NCBI GenBank assembly: GCA_029565395.1
Contig: JAKQOG010000287.1
Coordinates: 1 to 64,000, forward strand
DNA length: 64,000 nucleotides
Source: Candidatus Hydrogenedentota bacterium
GTDB taxonomy: Bacteria; Hydrogenedentota; Hydrogenedentia; Hydrogenedentales; CAILVY01
Direction: 5' to 3'
This document shows positions 35,801 through 43,722 of this stretch, piece by piece (position 1 is the first letter of the stretch; the number at the start of each line of letters is the position of its first letter). Both the position numbers and the translations under genes were made by a program. Below the pieces are notes generated by a model. That model worked only from the letters and a program-made list of their open reading frames with translations, was not told the origin of the DNA and did no database searches.

Positions 35801-36522
35801 GCCATCACCGTGAGTGTGCCGTTTTTATACCCGGCATCCAAATCGGAATATACAAAGAAATCGCGGAGATAGAGCGGCGGAACCGTAAAAAGAAACACAT
35901 CGCGTGGAATGCCGGATAGCCGCCACATGTCCTGATCTTCAAGATAGCTGCCATCACACCAACGAAACACCTTGCAGGAAATTGTGTTTTCGCCCGGCTT
36001 CAGATAGGACGTGATATTAAATTCCGCCGGGGTCATGCTACCCTGGCTGTAGCCCACTTCCTGTCCGTTCACCCACACGTACAAGGCCGATTGCACCGCG
36101 CCGAAATGCACGAAGACCTGATTGCCCGTCCAACTCTCTGGAATGGTGAATGTGCGGCGATAACACCCCACGGGATTAAAATCGGGATTTGTTTCCGGTG
36201 GTTGCGCGGGATGACACAGGTTCCGCAAATTAACATAGATGGGCACATCGTAACCTTCGAACTGCCAATTGCTGGGCACGGGAATCTCCGCCCATCCGCT
36301 CACATCGTATCCGTCCGTGTAAAAATCGTCTGGCGCCTCAGACGGTTTCTTCACCCAATGGAATTTCCACGTTCCATTCAAGGATTGATACAGGGGAGAG
36401 GATTGTTCCGCATTCGTTAATGCTGCGGTGGCATCCAAAAACGGGATATATGACGCATGGCCGGGTTCCTTGTTTCGTTGGACCATGGCCGGATTTTCCC
36501 AATCTGCTAGATTAACGTTCAT
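32896..36522 (-). CDS. GH2 beta-galactosidase (LacZ-type) with a LamG-like insert
   Basis: A 1208-residue GH2 enzyme. In order: sugar-binding and Ig-like domains (ADWENPAMVQRNKEPGHASY ... ), the TIM barrel with acid/base E455 in SLGNESGYGPNH and nucleophile E518 in PIIMCEYAHSMGN, and the C-terminal small-chain domain ending NAMSLYVDFALSGLGNG. Between WDWVDQSL (res 550s) and AYGGDLAEMPTD (760s) lies about 190 residues of a LamG/concanavalin-like lectin fold. No signal peptide is seen, so it is probably cytoplasmic. The start is taken at 36522 because the upstream stretch to the GTG at 36609 is unlike the family. It cleaves beta-galactosides; the lectin insert may bind the substrate. Confidence 0.93.
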   Translation of the reverse strand: MNVNLADWENPAMVQRNKEPGHASYIPFLDATAALTNAEQSSPLYQSLNGTWKFHWVKKPSEAPDDFYTDGYDVSGWAEIPVPSNWQFEGYDVPIYVNLRNLCHPAQPPETNPDFNPVGCYRRTFTIPESWTGNQVFVHFGAVQSALYVWVNGQEVGYSQGSMTPAEFNITSYLKPGENTISCKVFRWCDGSYLEDQDMWRLSGIPRDVFLFTVPPLYLRDFFVYSDLDAGYKNGTLTVMARIHNRTGEMLVSVTVRAEVYDASGQRVAVKENKGMYPITPEAEKRLVFSVDNPRKWSAEDPYLYTVVLTLLDDSGKVLEALRCKTGFRKVERKEGQLLINGQPVLIMGTNRHDHDPDRGKAVTEEGMIQDILTMKRFNINAVRTSHYPNPPRFLELCDEYGLYVLDEADLESHSFWGQFANDPEWETAFLDRAMRMFERDKNHPCIFGWSLGNESGYGPNHDTMAEWLRAHDPTRVIHYHPAEESPMLDIIAPMYPSLAELIELAEKEDDRPIIMCEYAHSMGNSTGNLKEYWEAIRTHKRMQGGFIWDWVDQSLRQKTSHFIQDRASNLKCFVVGEVIEENEGHALRNGYVAVPPCPALDITGGAITIIAWVCPEPHEYQNVFVSKGDQFILYQYEMISLGFDLDLGERLLVTAPIPEDWFGHWHAIAAIYDGKSAKLFIDGTLAVEKAAQGKIRHYPCAVFIGRNPVSENASRGKIQRVGIFDHALDEAQIRQEAKTPWAGAVFWADFENMETAEKPWLAYGGDLAEMPTDGSFCGNGLVNADRKPHPGLWECKKIFQPVEVTQENLAEGKIRVTNRHLFIPLDYLDVTWRLIENGILLEQGALPRLNLQPQASAVLTIPIKLPTPPTGTEYAISIHFTLAEDINWAAKGHEVAWEQFLLPIQTTMPVRKDHDFLTLLTHEETSESVVVTGENFRLILEKQSGIITSWQYRDIELLSEGISLNLWRAATDNDRIPKAIIAWRNAGYYAVATNAKKVTVDSSASGKIGIHVLFDVIGGNNALLFEGLWTYGIEANGAVTLLQTLTPKSTLHHLPRIGLRAKLSSDFSAFSWYGRGPHESYPDRKQGALIGLYTDTIAPGDCPYLVPQEYGNKTDVRWATLCRPDGIGLKVCAQADALNISVHPYSLEQLSEAAHQMVLWPDNAMSLYVDFALSGLGNGSCGPGPLDEYLIYPRVFKNSVRFEPVCE

Positions 36523-36690
36523 CTGGTAATCCACTCCAAAAAAACTGCTGTTCGGGATTATTACGACACACTGCGCATCCACCAATACACCCTCACTGCC
36601 TGCATTCACTCACGAACCCATCCCCCTATGGCGTTTGTTCATGCGTGCGATGTATTGGTTAAACAACTACTTTCTGTCTGTCCAAAAGGG

Positions 36691-37521
36691 TTAGGCGCTT
36701 AGACCGCCCGTAACATTCAAACATTGACCTGTAATATACGATGCATAGGGGGAGGCAAGCAACAAAATAGCGCCAGCGGCGTCTTGGGGGGTGCCTGCGC
36801 GGCCGAGGGGGATCAGCATGGTAGCCATGCCCTTGAGATGGCTTGGTATGCCCAAGGCTACCTGCTCTCCCGCTACTGCGATTTTCTCGCCAGATTCTGC
36901 GTCCTGCGTGAGCCGCGTTTCGATGAGACCGAACGCCACTGCATTACAGCGGATGCCAAATGCACCCCATTCTTTTGCGACAGTCTTGGTCATGCCCAGG
37001 ATGCCGCTCTTGGCGGTGCTGTAGTTGATTTGGCCGACATTGCCAAACAAGCCGGAAGTTGAAGCAACATTAATAATGCAGCGTGGTTCGGGGTCTTTTC
37101 CTTCGCCTTTTTCCGCTTTTGCGGCTTCGCGCATAAATGGAGTGGCAGCCCGGATCAAGCGAAATGGGGCCACATTATGAACATCCAGCATGGCCTGAAA
37201 CTGTTTATCCGACATCTTGTGCAGCATGCCGTCCCAGGTGTAGCCGGCATTATTCACCAGAATATTCAGCTTGCCAAAGGCATCCATCGTCTTTTTCATC
37301 AACTCATTGGGAAAGTCCGGGTTTGTCACATCGCCCGCAACGGCAATTGCCTCGCCGCCGGCCGCTTTAATTTCCGCCACCACCGCTTCGGCCGGTTCAG
37401 CATCCAAATCGCTGACCACCACCTTTGCGCCTTGTTCCGCAAAGAGTTTTGCAGCCGCGGCCCCAATGCCCCGGCCCGCGCCGGTGATAATTGCTACTTG
37501 ACCTTCCAACATTCCTGGCAT
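36691..37521 (-). CDS. Short-chain dehydrogenase/reductase (FabG-like)
   Basis: A 276-residue SDR. The cofactor motif TGAGRGIG is at residues 13-20, NNAG at 90-93, and the catalytic Y167-x3-K171 with Ser154 are present; the end is GQCLNVTGGLS. It resembles 3-oxoacyl-ACP reductase but SDRs of this type act on many substrates, including sugar alcohols. Residues 135-147 hold a charged insert (KAEKGEGKDPEP). It faces GDPD divergently from about 95 bp away. Confidence 0.85.
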   Translation of the reverse strand: MPGMLEGQVAIITGAGRGIGAAAAKLFAEQGAKVVVSDLDAEPAEAVVAEIKAAGGEAIAVAGDVTNPDFPNELMKKTMDAFGKLNILVNNAGYTWDGMLHKMSDKQFQAMLDVHNVAPFRLIRAATPFMREAAKAEKGEGKDPEPRCIINVASTSGLFGNVGQINYSTAKSGILGMTKTVAKEWGAFGIRCNAVAFGLIETRLTQDAESGEKIAVAGEQVALGIPSHLKGMATMLIPLGRAGTPQDAAGAILLLASPYASYITGQCLNVTGGLSA

Positions 37522-37616
37522 AATCTATCTCCTTCTGTCCGTAAAGAAGGTTATCATACCTGAAACGGAACGCAATTTCACAACGTCTAATAAAATAAAC
37601 TGGAGATGATAAACCC

Positions 37617-38483
37617 ATGACATCTTTTCTTCTGACAGCCCTCGCCACCCTTCAGCCTCTTCTGGCCGCTCCCGTTGGAACGGCGGCATGTCTCTTTCGT
37701 GAACGCCCTATCCTGTTAGGTGCACACCGGGGCGGATGCGGCCTATGGCCTGAAAACACAATCGAGGCATATCGGAATACAGCCAAACGGTGGCCGAATA
37801 CATTAATGGAGGGTGACGTGCAGTTGTCCAAGGACGGTCATGTCGTTGTATTCCATGATTCCGCCGTGGACCGCACCACGAATGGAACCGGCCTTGTTTC
37901 AGAGAAGACCCTGGCCGAATTAAAAGCCCTGGATGCTGGTTACCATTTCACCCTGGACAGCGGAAAGACGTTTCCATGCCGTGGGAAAGGGATAACAATT
38001 CCCACCCTAGCCGAAGTAATTGAAGCCCTTCCAAACAATCTGTTTCTGGTGGAAATCAAAACATCCGGGCCCAGTGTAGACGCGGTGATTAAGGTGCTTC
38101 GCGAAACAAAGGCCACGCAACGTTTTTTGCTGGCGTCATTTGACCCCGCCACCATCGCCCATTTACATAAACACGCTCCGGAAATCGGCACCTGCTACGA
38201 TGTTTTAGATGCGGTGGAAATGCTCACGGCCCTCCGGCAGGGCAAGTGGGAACACTACACGCCCGTTCATGCCATGCTCACCCTCTCTCCTGAATTGGAG
38301 AAACAATTCAATGTTACTCCCGCCGAATTCGCCGCTATCCGGGAAAAGGGCATTCTGGTCCAATTTTTTACGCTTAACACCGAAGAAGAAATAAAACATT
38401 ACCTCCAATTGCCCGTCGACAGCATTCTCTCCGATAACCCGGAAATCCTGGATAGAGTACTCCAGGCGGAACAGAGAAAATAA
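37617..38483 (+). CDS. Glycerophosphodiester phosphodiesterase
   Basis: A 288-residue GDPD with a short hydrophobic leader (MTSFLLTALATLQPLLAA), so probably exported. Catalytic and metal residues are H37-R-G in GAHRGG, E65-G-D67 and H80 in VVFHDSAVDRTTNGTG. It hydrolyses glycerophosphodiesters to glycerol-3-phosphate plus alcohol. The C-terminal block ends SDNPEILDRVL. It is 17 nt from the next gene. Confidence 0.92.
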   Translation: MTSFLLTALATLQPLLAAPVGTAACLFRERPILLGAHRGGCGLWPENTIEAYRNTAKRWPNTLMEGDVQLSKDGHVVVFHDSAVDRTTNGTGLVSEKTLAELKALDAGYHFTLDSGKTFPCRGKGITIPTLAEVIEALPNNLFLVEIKTSGPSVDAVIKVLRETKATQRFLLASFDPATIAHLHKHAPEIGTCYDVLDAVEMLTALRQGKWEHYTPVHAMLTLSPELEKQFNVTPAEFAAIREKGILVQFFTLNTEEEIKHYLQLPVDSILSDNPEILDRVLQAEQRK

Positions 38484-38499
38484 GGTGTTGTTGTTCCAC

Positions 38500-38844
38500 A
38501 TGAAACGGTTGGAATTTTCCCATCCCAGAATGAATCGTGAGTTTAACACCATTCAATGCATGATCCGCATGTATTGCAGGAAACACCACAATACTCGGCA
38601 TGAATTCTGTCCTGAATGCGCAGAACTGCTGGAGTATGCCCGCGCACGCCTTGGCAAATGTCTCTTTCAAGAGGGTAAAACCACCTGTGCGAAATGCCCT
38701 GTCCACTGTTATAAACCGGCAATGCGTGAGCAGGCCCGCGCTGTAATGCGTTTTGCTGGTCCCCGTATGATCTATCATCACCCCATTTTAACTTTTTGGC
38801 ATTATATTGATGGACGCAGGGAAGAACCCATCAAAAAAGACTGA
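38500..38844 (+). CDS. YgbA-like protein (nitrous oxide-stimulated promoter family)
   Basis: A 114-residue protein of family PF11756 (YgbA). The core is NTIQCMIRMYCRKHHNTRHEFCPECAELLEYARARLGKC, followed by CAKCPVHCY; the Cys-rich spacing suggests a bound metal. Function is not known beyond the family name. An in-frame GTG at 38485 is also possible; I chose the ATG at 38500 by comparison with the family start. It is one of the few genes here tied to anaerobic metabolism in other bacteria. Confidence 0.8.
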   Translation: MKRLEFSHPRMNREFNTIQCMIRMYCRKHHNTRHEFCPECAELLEYARARLGKCLFQEGKTTCAKCPVHCYKPAMREQARAVMRFAGPRMIYHHPILTFWHYIDGRREEPIKKD

Positions 38845-38928
38845 AATTGTATTTATCCTGATCCTTTGTTTTACTATTTCCACGGGAAAAATTATGGTGC
38901 ATTATATGGAAAAAAGGTTAAGCAGATC

Positions 38929-39780
38929 ATGCATACGGCGGTGTTACGGCTGAATTCCGAGGACAAGAAGGGCATTGTCTATAACGTATCGAAATTTCTG
39001 TATGAGCGTGGCGGAAACATTATCGACGCGCAGCAGCATACGGAACAACTCGACAACCGGTTTTTCATGCGTGTGCATTTTGACCGCCGGGAAATGCAGT
39101 GCACCAAGCAGGAACTGAAACGGGAGCTTGATGAACTCGCCGCCGCAAACAACATGGAAGTCGAGATTACCTTTAATGATGAGCGCAAACGCATGGCCAT
39201 TCTGGTCTCAAGGTATGACCACTGCCTTTATGATCTGTTTCTGCGGCATCAGTATGGTGAAATCAACGCGGACATTGTTCTCGTGGTAAGCAATCACCCC
39301 GATCTGGAGCATGTCGCCGCCAATTTTAAGGTTCCCTATTGTTGTGTTCCCATAGAGAAGAGTGAGAAGGAATCGGCGGAAAACAAAATTCTGGAATTAT
39401 TCCAGCAGCATTATATCGATTTCATAGTCCTTGCGCGGTATATGCAGGTCTTAACCCCGCTAATGGTCAATGCCTACCGTAAACGTATTATTAATGTACA
39501 TCATGGATTCCTGCCAGCCTTCAAAGGGGCCAAGCCCTATCATCAGGCGTATGAGCATGGTGTGAAGCTGATTGGTGCAACCAGCCATTATGTTACGGAA
39601 GATCTGGATATGGGGCCCATCATTCAGCAGGAAACAGTACGCGTGAATCATACCCATAGTGTCGAGGATCTGGTTTCGATGGGACGGGATGTGGAAAAGA
39701 AGGTTCTGGCGTATGCAGTAAAGGCCCATGCCGAAGACCGGATCATGGTGTATCGGCATCGTACGATTGTGTTTGAGTGA
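38929..39780 (+). CDS. purU: Formyltetrahydrofolate deformylase
   Basis: PurU frees formate and THF from 10-formyl-THF for one-carbon balance. The 283-residue protein has an N-terminal ACT domain (TAVLRLNSEDKKGIVYNVSKFLYERGGNI) and a formyltransferase domain with INVHHGFLPAFKGAKPYHQAYEHGVKLIGATSHYVTEDLDMGPII. The His and Asp of the fold are kept. The start is ATG 38929 with AAGG upstream. Confidence 0.95.
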   Translation: MHTAVLRLNSEDKKGIVYNVSKFLYERGGNIIDAQQHTEQLDNRFFMRVHFDRREMQCTKQELKRELDELAAANNMEVEITFNDERKRMAILVSRYDHCLYDLFLRHQYGEINADIVLVVSNHPDLEHVAANFKVPYCCVPIEKSEKESAENKILELFQQHYIDFIVLARYMQVLTPLMVNAYRKRIINVHHGFLPAFKGAKPYHQAYEHGVKLIGATSHYVTEDLDMGPIIQQETVRVNHTHSVEDLVSMGRDVEKKVLAYAVKAHAEDRIMVYRHRTIVFE

Positions 39781-40149
39781 CAAGGGGAAAAACTTGTTTT
39801 TGGGGGATGAAAACAGCGGATATAAGCCCCGTGTTGGGGTCTTAATACGTAAATTCCAAGAAAACTGCCCAGTTTGCCGCGCGGCCGTTTTTCCACTATC
39901 CACAGAATCCTGTTTTCGCTTAGAAGTTTTGGCACTATTAGATCCCTCTTGCTATGGCAAAAGGAATATGATAGGATACTGCGTGGAATGTGCTGGAGGT
40001 CCAGCAGAAATTAGGAAGAGTCGAGTGTCAGTTGGTCCGTTGGTCGTGCGAGATGTTCCCGCCCCGTTGGTCCCGTACTGTCCCGACACAAACTGAGTGC
40101 TTTCGGGACGTAGGATCCGAATAGCCCCTCAAGAGGAGCTTGTGCTTCG
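39781..40149. other. 369-bp region before the RNA-binding protein gene
   Basis: No gene is convincing. A weak promoter TTGCTA (39949-39954), 17-bp spacer, TAGGAT (39972-39977) would give a leader of about 165 nt. The leader contains a gttggtccgttggtc repeat near 40030. A long leader before an RRM gene is typical of cold-shock-type control, but no defined element is recognised. Confidence 0.4.
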
Positions 40150-40446
40150 ATGAACATCTTTGTAGGCAATTTGTCGTACAACACTTCGGATGACAACCTT
40201 CGGGAAGTCTTTGAACAGTACGGCCAAGTGGATGCGGCGCGCATTGTGATTGATCGGGAAACGCGCCGGTCACGCGGGTTTGGGTTCGTGGAAATGCCAA
40301 ACGAGTCCGAGGGCCAGGCGGCGATTCAGGCGCTGGAAGGCTACCGCCTGGACGGGCGCCCGCTGAAGGTCAATGAAGCGCGCCCGCGTGAAGAGCGTCC
40401 GCCGCGCAGCGACCGTGGCGGCGAGCGCCGTCCGCGTCGGTATTAA
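40150..40446 (+). CDS. RNA-recognition-motif protein (RbpA-like)
   Basis: A 98-residue RRM protein of the cyanobacterial/PVC Rbp type. RNP2 (IFVGNL) is at residues 3-8 and RNP1 (RGFGFVEM) at 42-49. The C-terminus is a short Arg/Gly-rich tail (RPREERPPRSDRGGERRPRR). It binds RNA and is often cold-induced. A long leader precedes it (about 165 nt). It ends facing the penicillin acylase with a hairpin between them. Confidence 0.95.
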   Translation: MNIFVGNLSYNTSDDNLREVFEQYGQVDAARIVIDRETRRSRGFGFVEMPNESEGQAAIQALEGYRLDGRPLKVNEARPREERPPRSDRGGERRPRRY

Positions 40447-40484
40447 TCGTTTCTGACACAACGACTGAGTACGAACGAAGATGC

Positions 40485-40510
40485 AGGCCGGGGCGGTGAC
40501 GTCCCGGCCT
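40485..40510. terminator. 8-bp GC-rich hairpin between converging genes
   Basis: AGGCCGGG (40485-40492) and CCCGGCCT (40503-40510) flank a 10-nt loop, between the RRM gene and the penicillin acylase. The right flank is ATTGTCTAATTT. It could end both transcripts. Confidence 0.55.
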
Positions 40511-40515
40511 ATTGT

Positions 40516-42666
40516 CTAATTTGATGAAGGAAGAGACCGAGGTTCTCCGGGGCGGTATTCTGATTCCAGATGCTGACGCAGATCACTCTCGTCCAGCCAT
40601 ACGGGCTTGGTTTCACATGCGATAAACATAGGGACTTGGTCCGCGTAGTGCGGCGAGGTTTCGTCCAGTGTGGCGCTCCCGAACTGATGGATGCTTCGTG
40701 AATGCACCTTGCCTGCCTGATCCCAGGTGGCCATCAATACATAGCAGTCGCCTGCCATGCCTTCCAGATGGTCCTTTTTCCAGTTCCCATATACGGCGTG
40801 TAAGGTGTCCGGGCCTCCGCATAATCCCACATTAACCGTGCCGCGCACCAGGCGGTTCACCTGTCCCCACGGCACATCGACCTTTCCATACAGATTTTTC
40901 AGCAGATGCGCTTTTTCTTTGAAGGTTTCAAACAGATCGGGCTCCTTATGGCCAAACATCTTGGCGCGCACGATTGGTTCCATGCTCAGGATTACAATCG
41001 CAGCACTAGTATTTTCCAAGGTGGTGGTGTAATCCCATTTTTTCAATACTTCCTGGGCTTCCGCAATGACTTGATCGTTCCCTGCTGGCATTTCGAGCAG
41101 TTTTTTACCATAATCGCTTACCAGGAAATCTTTGGAATACGCAATATCATACTTGTAGGTGTAAAATTCCTCTTCCGTGATGGAATCATCGGCGCCGAGT
41201 AACTCCAGCAATCGCAAACTCCGGTTTGTCATGTGATCCATTGGTTCGATGCCCAGGGTTTTTGAAAAATCCTCCGGTTTCGGATTGTTGGGGCCTATGG
41301 TGGTGCGAAATGGCGACGAATTGCAGTTCTGTACAAATCCCGACTCCGGATTTCTCACCTGCGGCACCTTTTCAAAGGGCAGGTATTCCGTCCAGAGGGT
41401 TTCAGAGGTATTTCCTGGCAAATATTCCTCCCAGTCATAGCCTTCCGCGCGCACAGGGAATTTAGCATTGTAGATGTACCAGATATTGCCCGTTTTGTCC
41501 GCATAGCCGACATTGAACGAGGGAATAGCTTGTATACGCATGGCCTGCTCGAACTCATCGACGGTTGTAGACTTGCCCATGCGGTACCATTGCTCCACCT
41601 GCCGGATATCGCCATACCCGGCATATCGGATCGCATACACTCCGTGCGGACTCCGTATCACGGGGCCATGCACCGAATACGCGACTTCCCGCCGCAAGGG
41701 AATGGAGAATCCCTTCCACAGGCGTATCCAAATGATCATGTTGTCTCTTTCCAGGTCACGCCAGTGCCCGTCAAACTTGTATTGATTCAGATTCTCCGGA
41801 TTCATCTCCAGTGCGTAAACATCCACCAAATCCGGCATATTCACGGTGTGTGCCCAGCCCAAATCGCGGTTGTGGCCGTGGAGAACAACCGGCGTGCCTG
41901 GAAACACCCCGCCGATGATATCCAGACCTTCATTACTCTTTAGCCGGGCCTCATACCACGCTACCGGGCCGGTCCATGGCTGATGTGAGTTAATCGCGAG
42001 ATGGGTCTTACCGTCCGGAGTTCGTCTCGGTGCGATGGCGAAGGTGTTCGATCCAATCGGCAGATCTTCGGAATGGAATTGCCTTCCCATCGCCACGGCT
42101 TTTTGGGAAACAGAATGTTTGGGTTTCTTGCTCAACAGTTCTTTCAGATGATGGTCCATGCCAAAGAAGAGCGGCGACTTCGCCACAAACCCCATTACAA
42201 CGTCCTTGCCATCGGTAGGCAACACGCCCGGAATCACTTTCTCCGGATGCAATACGGCGTAATGATTGTAGCCTTCGGCATACGCTTCACAGATTTTCCG
42301 TGTCTCCGGCGCCAGATCCGTTTCGTATTTTTCCTCCACGATTTCACGGAAACGAAACAGCTTCACCAGATAATCGAATGGAGCCGCCTCCAAACCATTG
42401 ATCGAGGCCAGCAGGCCACGCGCCAGGAACACGCCTTCCTGAATGGTGTCGAAGTCATCTTCGCAATGCGCATAGGCCAGTCCGTATGCCACATCCGCAT
42501 CCGTTTTTCCATAGATATGCGGTACGCCGTAACTGTCGCGCAATATTTTGACATCATACTTCCCGGCAGGGGGAATGAATTGTTTCAGATCAACCGTGTT
42601 TTGTTCACAGGAAATCAATAGAACCGTAAAAAAACTCAGACAAATACACCGAAAAATAGTTTTCAT
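40516..42666 (-). CDS. Penicillin-acylase-family lipoprotein (Ntn hydrolase)
   Basis: A 716-residue member of the penicillin acylase/acyl-homoserine-lactone acylase family. Lipobox ISC gives Cys20. YDVKILRDSYGVPHIYGKTDADVAYGLAYAHCEDD is the alpha-chain start. The beta chain begins at Ser206 in LPIGSNTFAIAPRRTPDG, the autocatalytic nucleophile. Substrates in the family are amides, including quorum signals, but cannot be assigned here. Size is normal for an uncleaved precursor. Confidence 0.92.
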   Translation of the reverse strand: MKTIFRCICLSFFTVLLISCEQNTVDLKQFIPPAGKYDVKILRDSYGVPHIYGKTDADVAYGLAYAHCEDDFDTIQEGVFLARGLLASINGLEAAPFDYLVKLFRFREIVEEKYETDLAPETRKICEAYAEGYNHYAVLHPEKVIPGVLPTDGKDVVMGFVAKSPLFFGMDHHLKELLSKKPKHSVSQKAVAMGRQFHSEDLPIGSNTFAIAPRRTPDGKTHLAINSHQPWTGPVAWYEARLKSNEGLDIIGGVFPGTPVVLHGHNRDLGWAHTVNMPDLVDVYALEMNPENLNQYKFDGHWRDLERDNMIIWIRLWKGFSIPLRREVAYSVHGPVIRSPHGVYAIRYAGYGDIRQVEQWYRMGKSTTVDEFEQAMRIQAIPSFNVGYADKTGNIWYIYNAKFPVRAEGYDWEEYLPGNTSETLWTEYLPFEKVPQVRNPESGFVQNCNSSPFRTTIGPNNPKPEDFSKTLGIEPMDHMTNRSLRLLELLGADDSITEEEFYTYKYDIAYSKDFLVSDYGKKLLEMPAGNDQVIAEAQEVLKKWDYTTTLENTSAAIVILSMEPIVRAKMFGHKEPDLFETFKEKAHLLKNLYGKVDVPWGQVNRLVRGTVNVGLCGGPDTLHAVYGNWKKDHLEGMAGDCYVLMATWDQAGKVHSRSIHQFGSATLDETSPHYADQVPMFIACETKPVWLDESDLRQHLESEYRPGEPRSLPSSN

Positions 42667-42739
42667 GGCAAGATCCTCTCTCTTGCCCTTTTGACCGGCT
42701 TGGCTAAATGCAGGGTTTCAGTTCAGGACTAAGAACCCT

Positions 42740-43387
42740 TTATTTTACCGAATGCAAAAAACGGGAGAACTTCATTTTTGAGGGAAGATACGCGCCGGTT
42801 AGATTTGCCCCGGTAAAATTAGCCCTCGTTAACACGGCCTCCTTGAGATAGGCTTCTCGCAGGTCCGCTTTCATGAAATTGGCGTTGTCCAGATTGGCCC
42901 GAAGAAAATTGGCCATCTGCAAATGGGCCTCGCCAAAAAACGCGTTGCTGAGATTGGACCCCGAAAAATTCACTTCTTCCAGATGCGCCCGGAAAAAATT
43001 GGCCCCGCTCAGATCCATATCCCTGAAATCGCGCCCGGATAGATCCGCTTCGTTTAATATCGCCTCGTGTAATAATGCCCCGAACAGGTTCGAACCGGTC
43101 AGCACGGCCCGGGTCAGGTCGGCTATCCGCAAATCAGCCCCGGATAAATCGGTCCGTCCGAGATTGGCGGAATGAAGGCTTGCACGGCTCAGATTTGCTT
43201 CGTGCAAGTTGCAGGCAAACAAATTGGCTTTATTCAGGCATGCATTGCTGAAATTCACCCCCGCCAAATTCATATTGGCAAGATTGGCACCCGTCAGGTC
43301 CGGAGAAAGCGAAGGATCCTCTTCACGCCAGCGATTCCAGGTATGCAGCCCCGCCATCAGCAGTTTTAGGTGTTCTTGATAGGCCAT
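42740..43387 (-). CDS. Pentapeptide-repeat protein
   Basis: A 215-residue protein with A(D/N)LxxA repeats throughout (ANLANMNLAGVNFSNACLNKANL, ADLRIADLTRAVLTGSNLFG, ANFTGANLTGAYL), forming a right-handed beta helix. The first 30 residues (YQEHLKLLMAGLHTWNRWREEDP) are a short non-repeat cap common in cytoplasmic versions. No signal peptide or transmembrane segment is seen. Roles in the family vary (gyrase mimicry, scaffolds); none is claimed. Confidence 0.95.
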   Translation of the reverse strand: MAYQEHLKLLMAGLHTWNRWREEDPSLSPDLTGANLANMNLAGVNFSNACLNKANLFACNLHEANLSRASLHSANLGRTDLSGADLRIADLTRAVLTGSNLFGALLHEAILNEADLSGRDFRDMDLSGANFFRAHLEEVNFSGSNLSNAFFGEAHLQMANFLRANLDNANFMKADLREAYLKEAVLTRANFTGANLTGAYLPSKMKFSRFLHSVK

Positions 43388-43722
43388 GCTGGACGCCTCC
43401 AGCGGCTACAGGCCGCCTTCCGCCCACCGCCCGTTGCACGGCCTTCCGCCCGAGGTCACATACCCTCGGGATCACTCTATCCACCTAAAGTGTACCGTTA
43501 ATCTCTCAAAATTACAACCGAAATCAGTATAATGAGGCATTTGCGAAATAGGTATTTTTCTCCTCTGGGTACATGAAAAAGCAACGATTCGGCTGCGCAA
43601 TGCCAGTAATCCGCTCTGTATCGTTTGATTTTTAGATAGAAAGGCCTATTTCGCAAATGCCTGGTATAATGAGAAATTATACGACTGGCACTTAAGGCTG
43701 CTTTAAATTGGGTGGTAGTTGT
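43388..43722. other. 335-bp region: mobile-element-like segment
   Basis: No gene is seen. It contains a 147-bp MITE-like segment at 43527-43673 (separate entry), and a GC-rich stretch with a hairpin around 43450-43475 (ccgaggtc...ccctcgg). It lies between the pentapeptide gene and the oxidoreductase, whose stop is at its right edge. Confidence 0.5.
43527..43673. mobile_element. MITE-like element: 18-bp terminal inverted repeats with 10-bp direct repeats
   Basis: AGGCATTTGCGAAATAGG (43535-43552) and its perfect complement CCTATTTCGCAAATGCCT (43645-43662) frame about 92 bp. Directly outside lie two copies of gtataatgag (43527-43536 and 43664-43673), like a target-site duplication. No open frame is inside. 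This looks like a non-autonomous insertion; the class is unknown. Confidence 0.6.

Noticed and set aside
34960..35919. A 319-codon plus-strand frame
   Set aside because: It lies antisense inside the GH2 gene, which has clear catalytic motifs in the other strand.
39930..39956. A sigma-54 promoter before the RRM gene
   Set aside because: The TGGCAC and TTGCT parts are too far apart (not GG-N10-GC).
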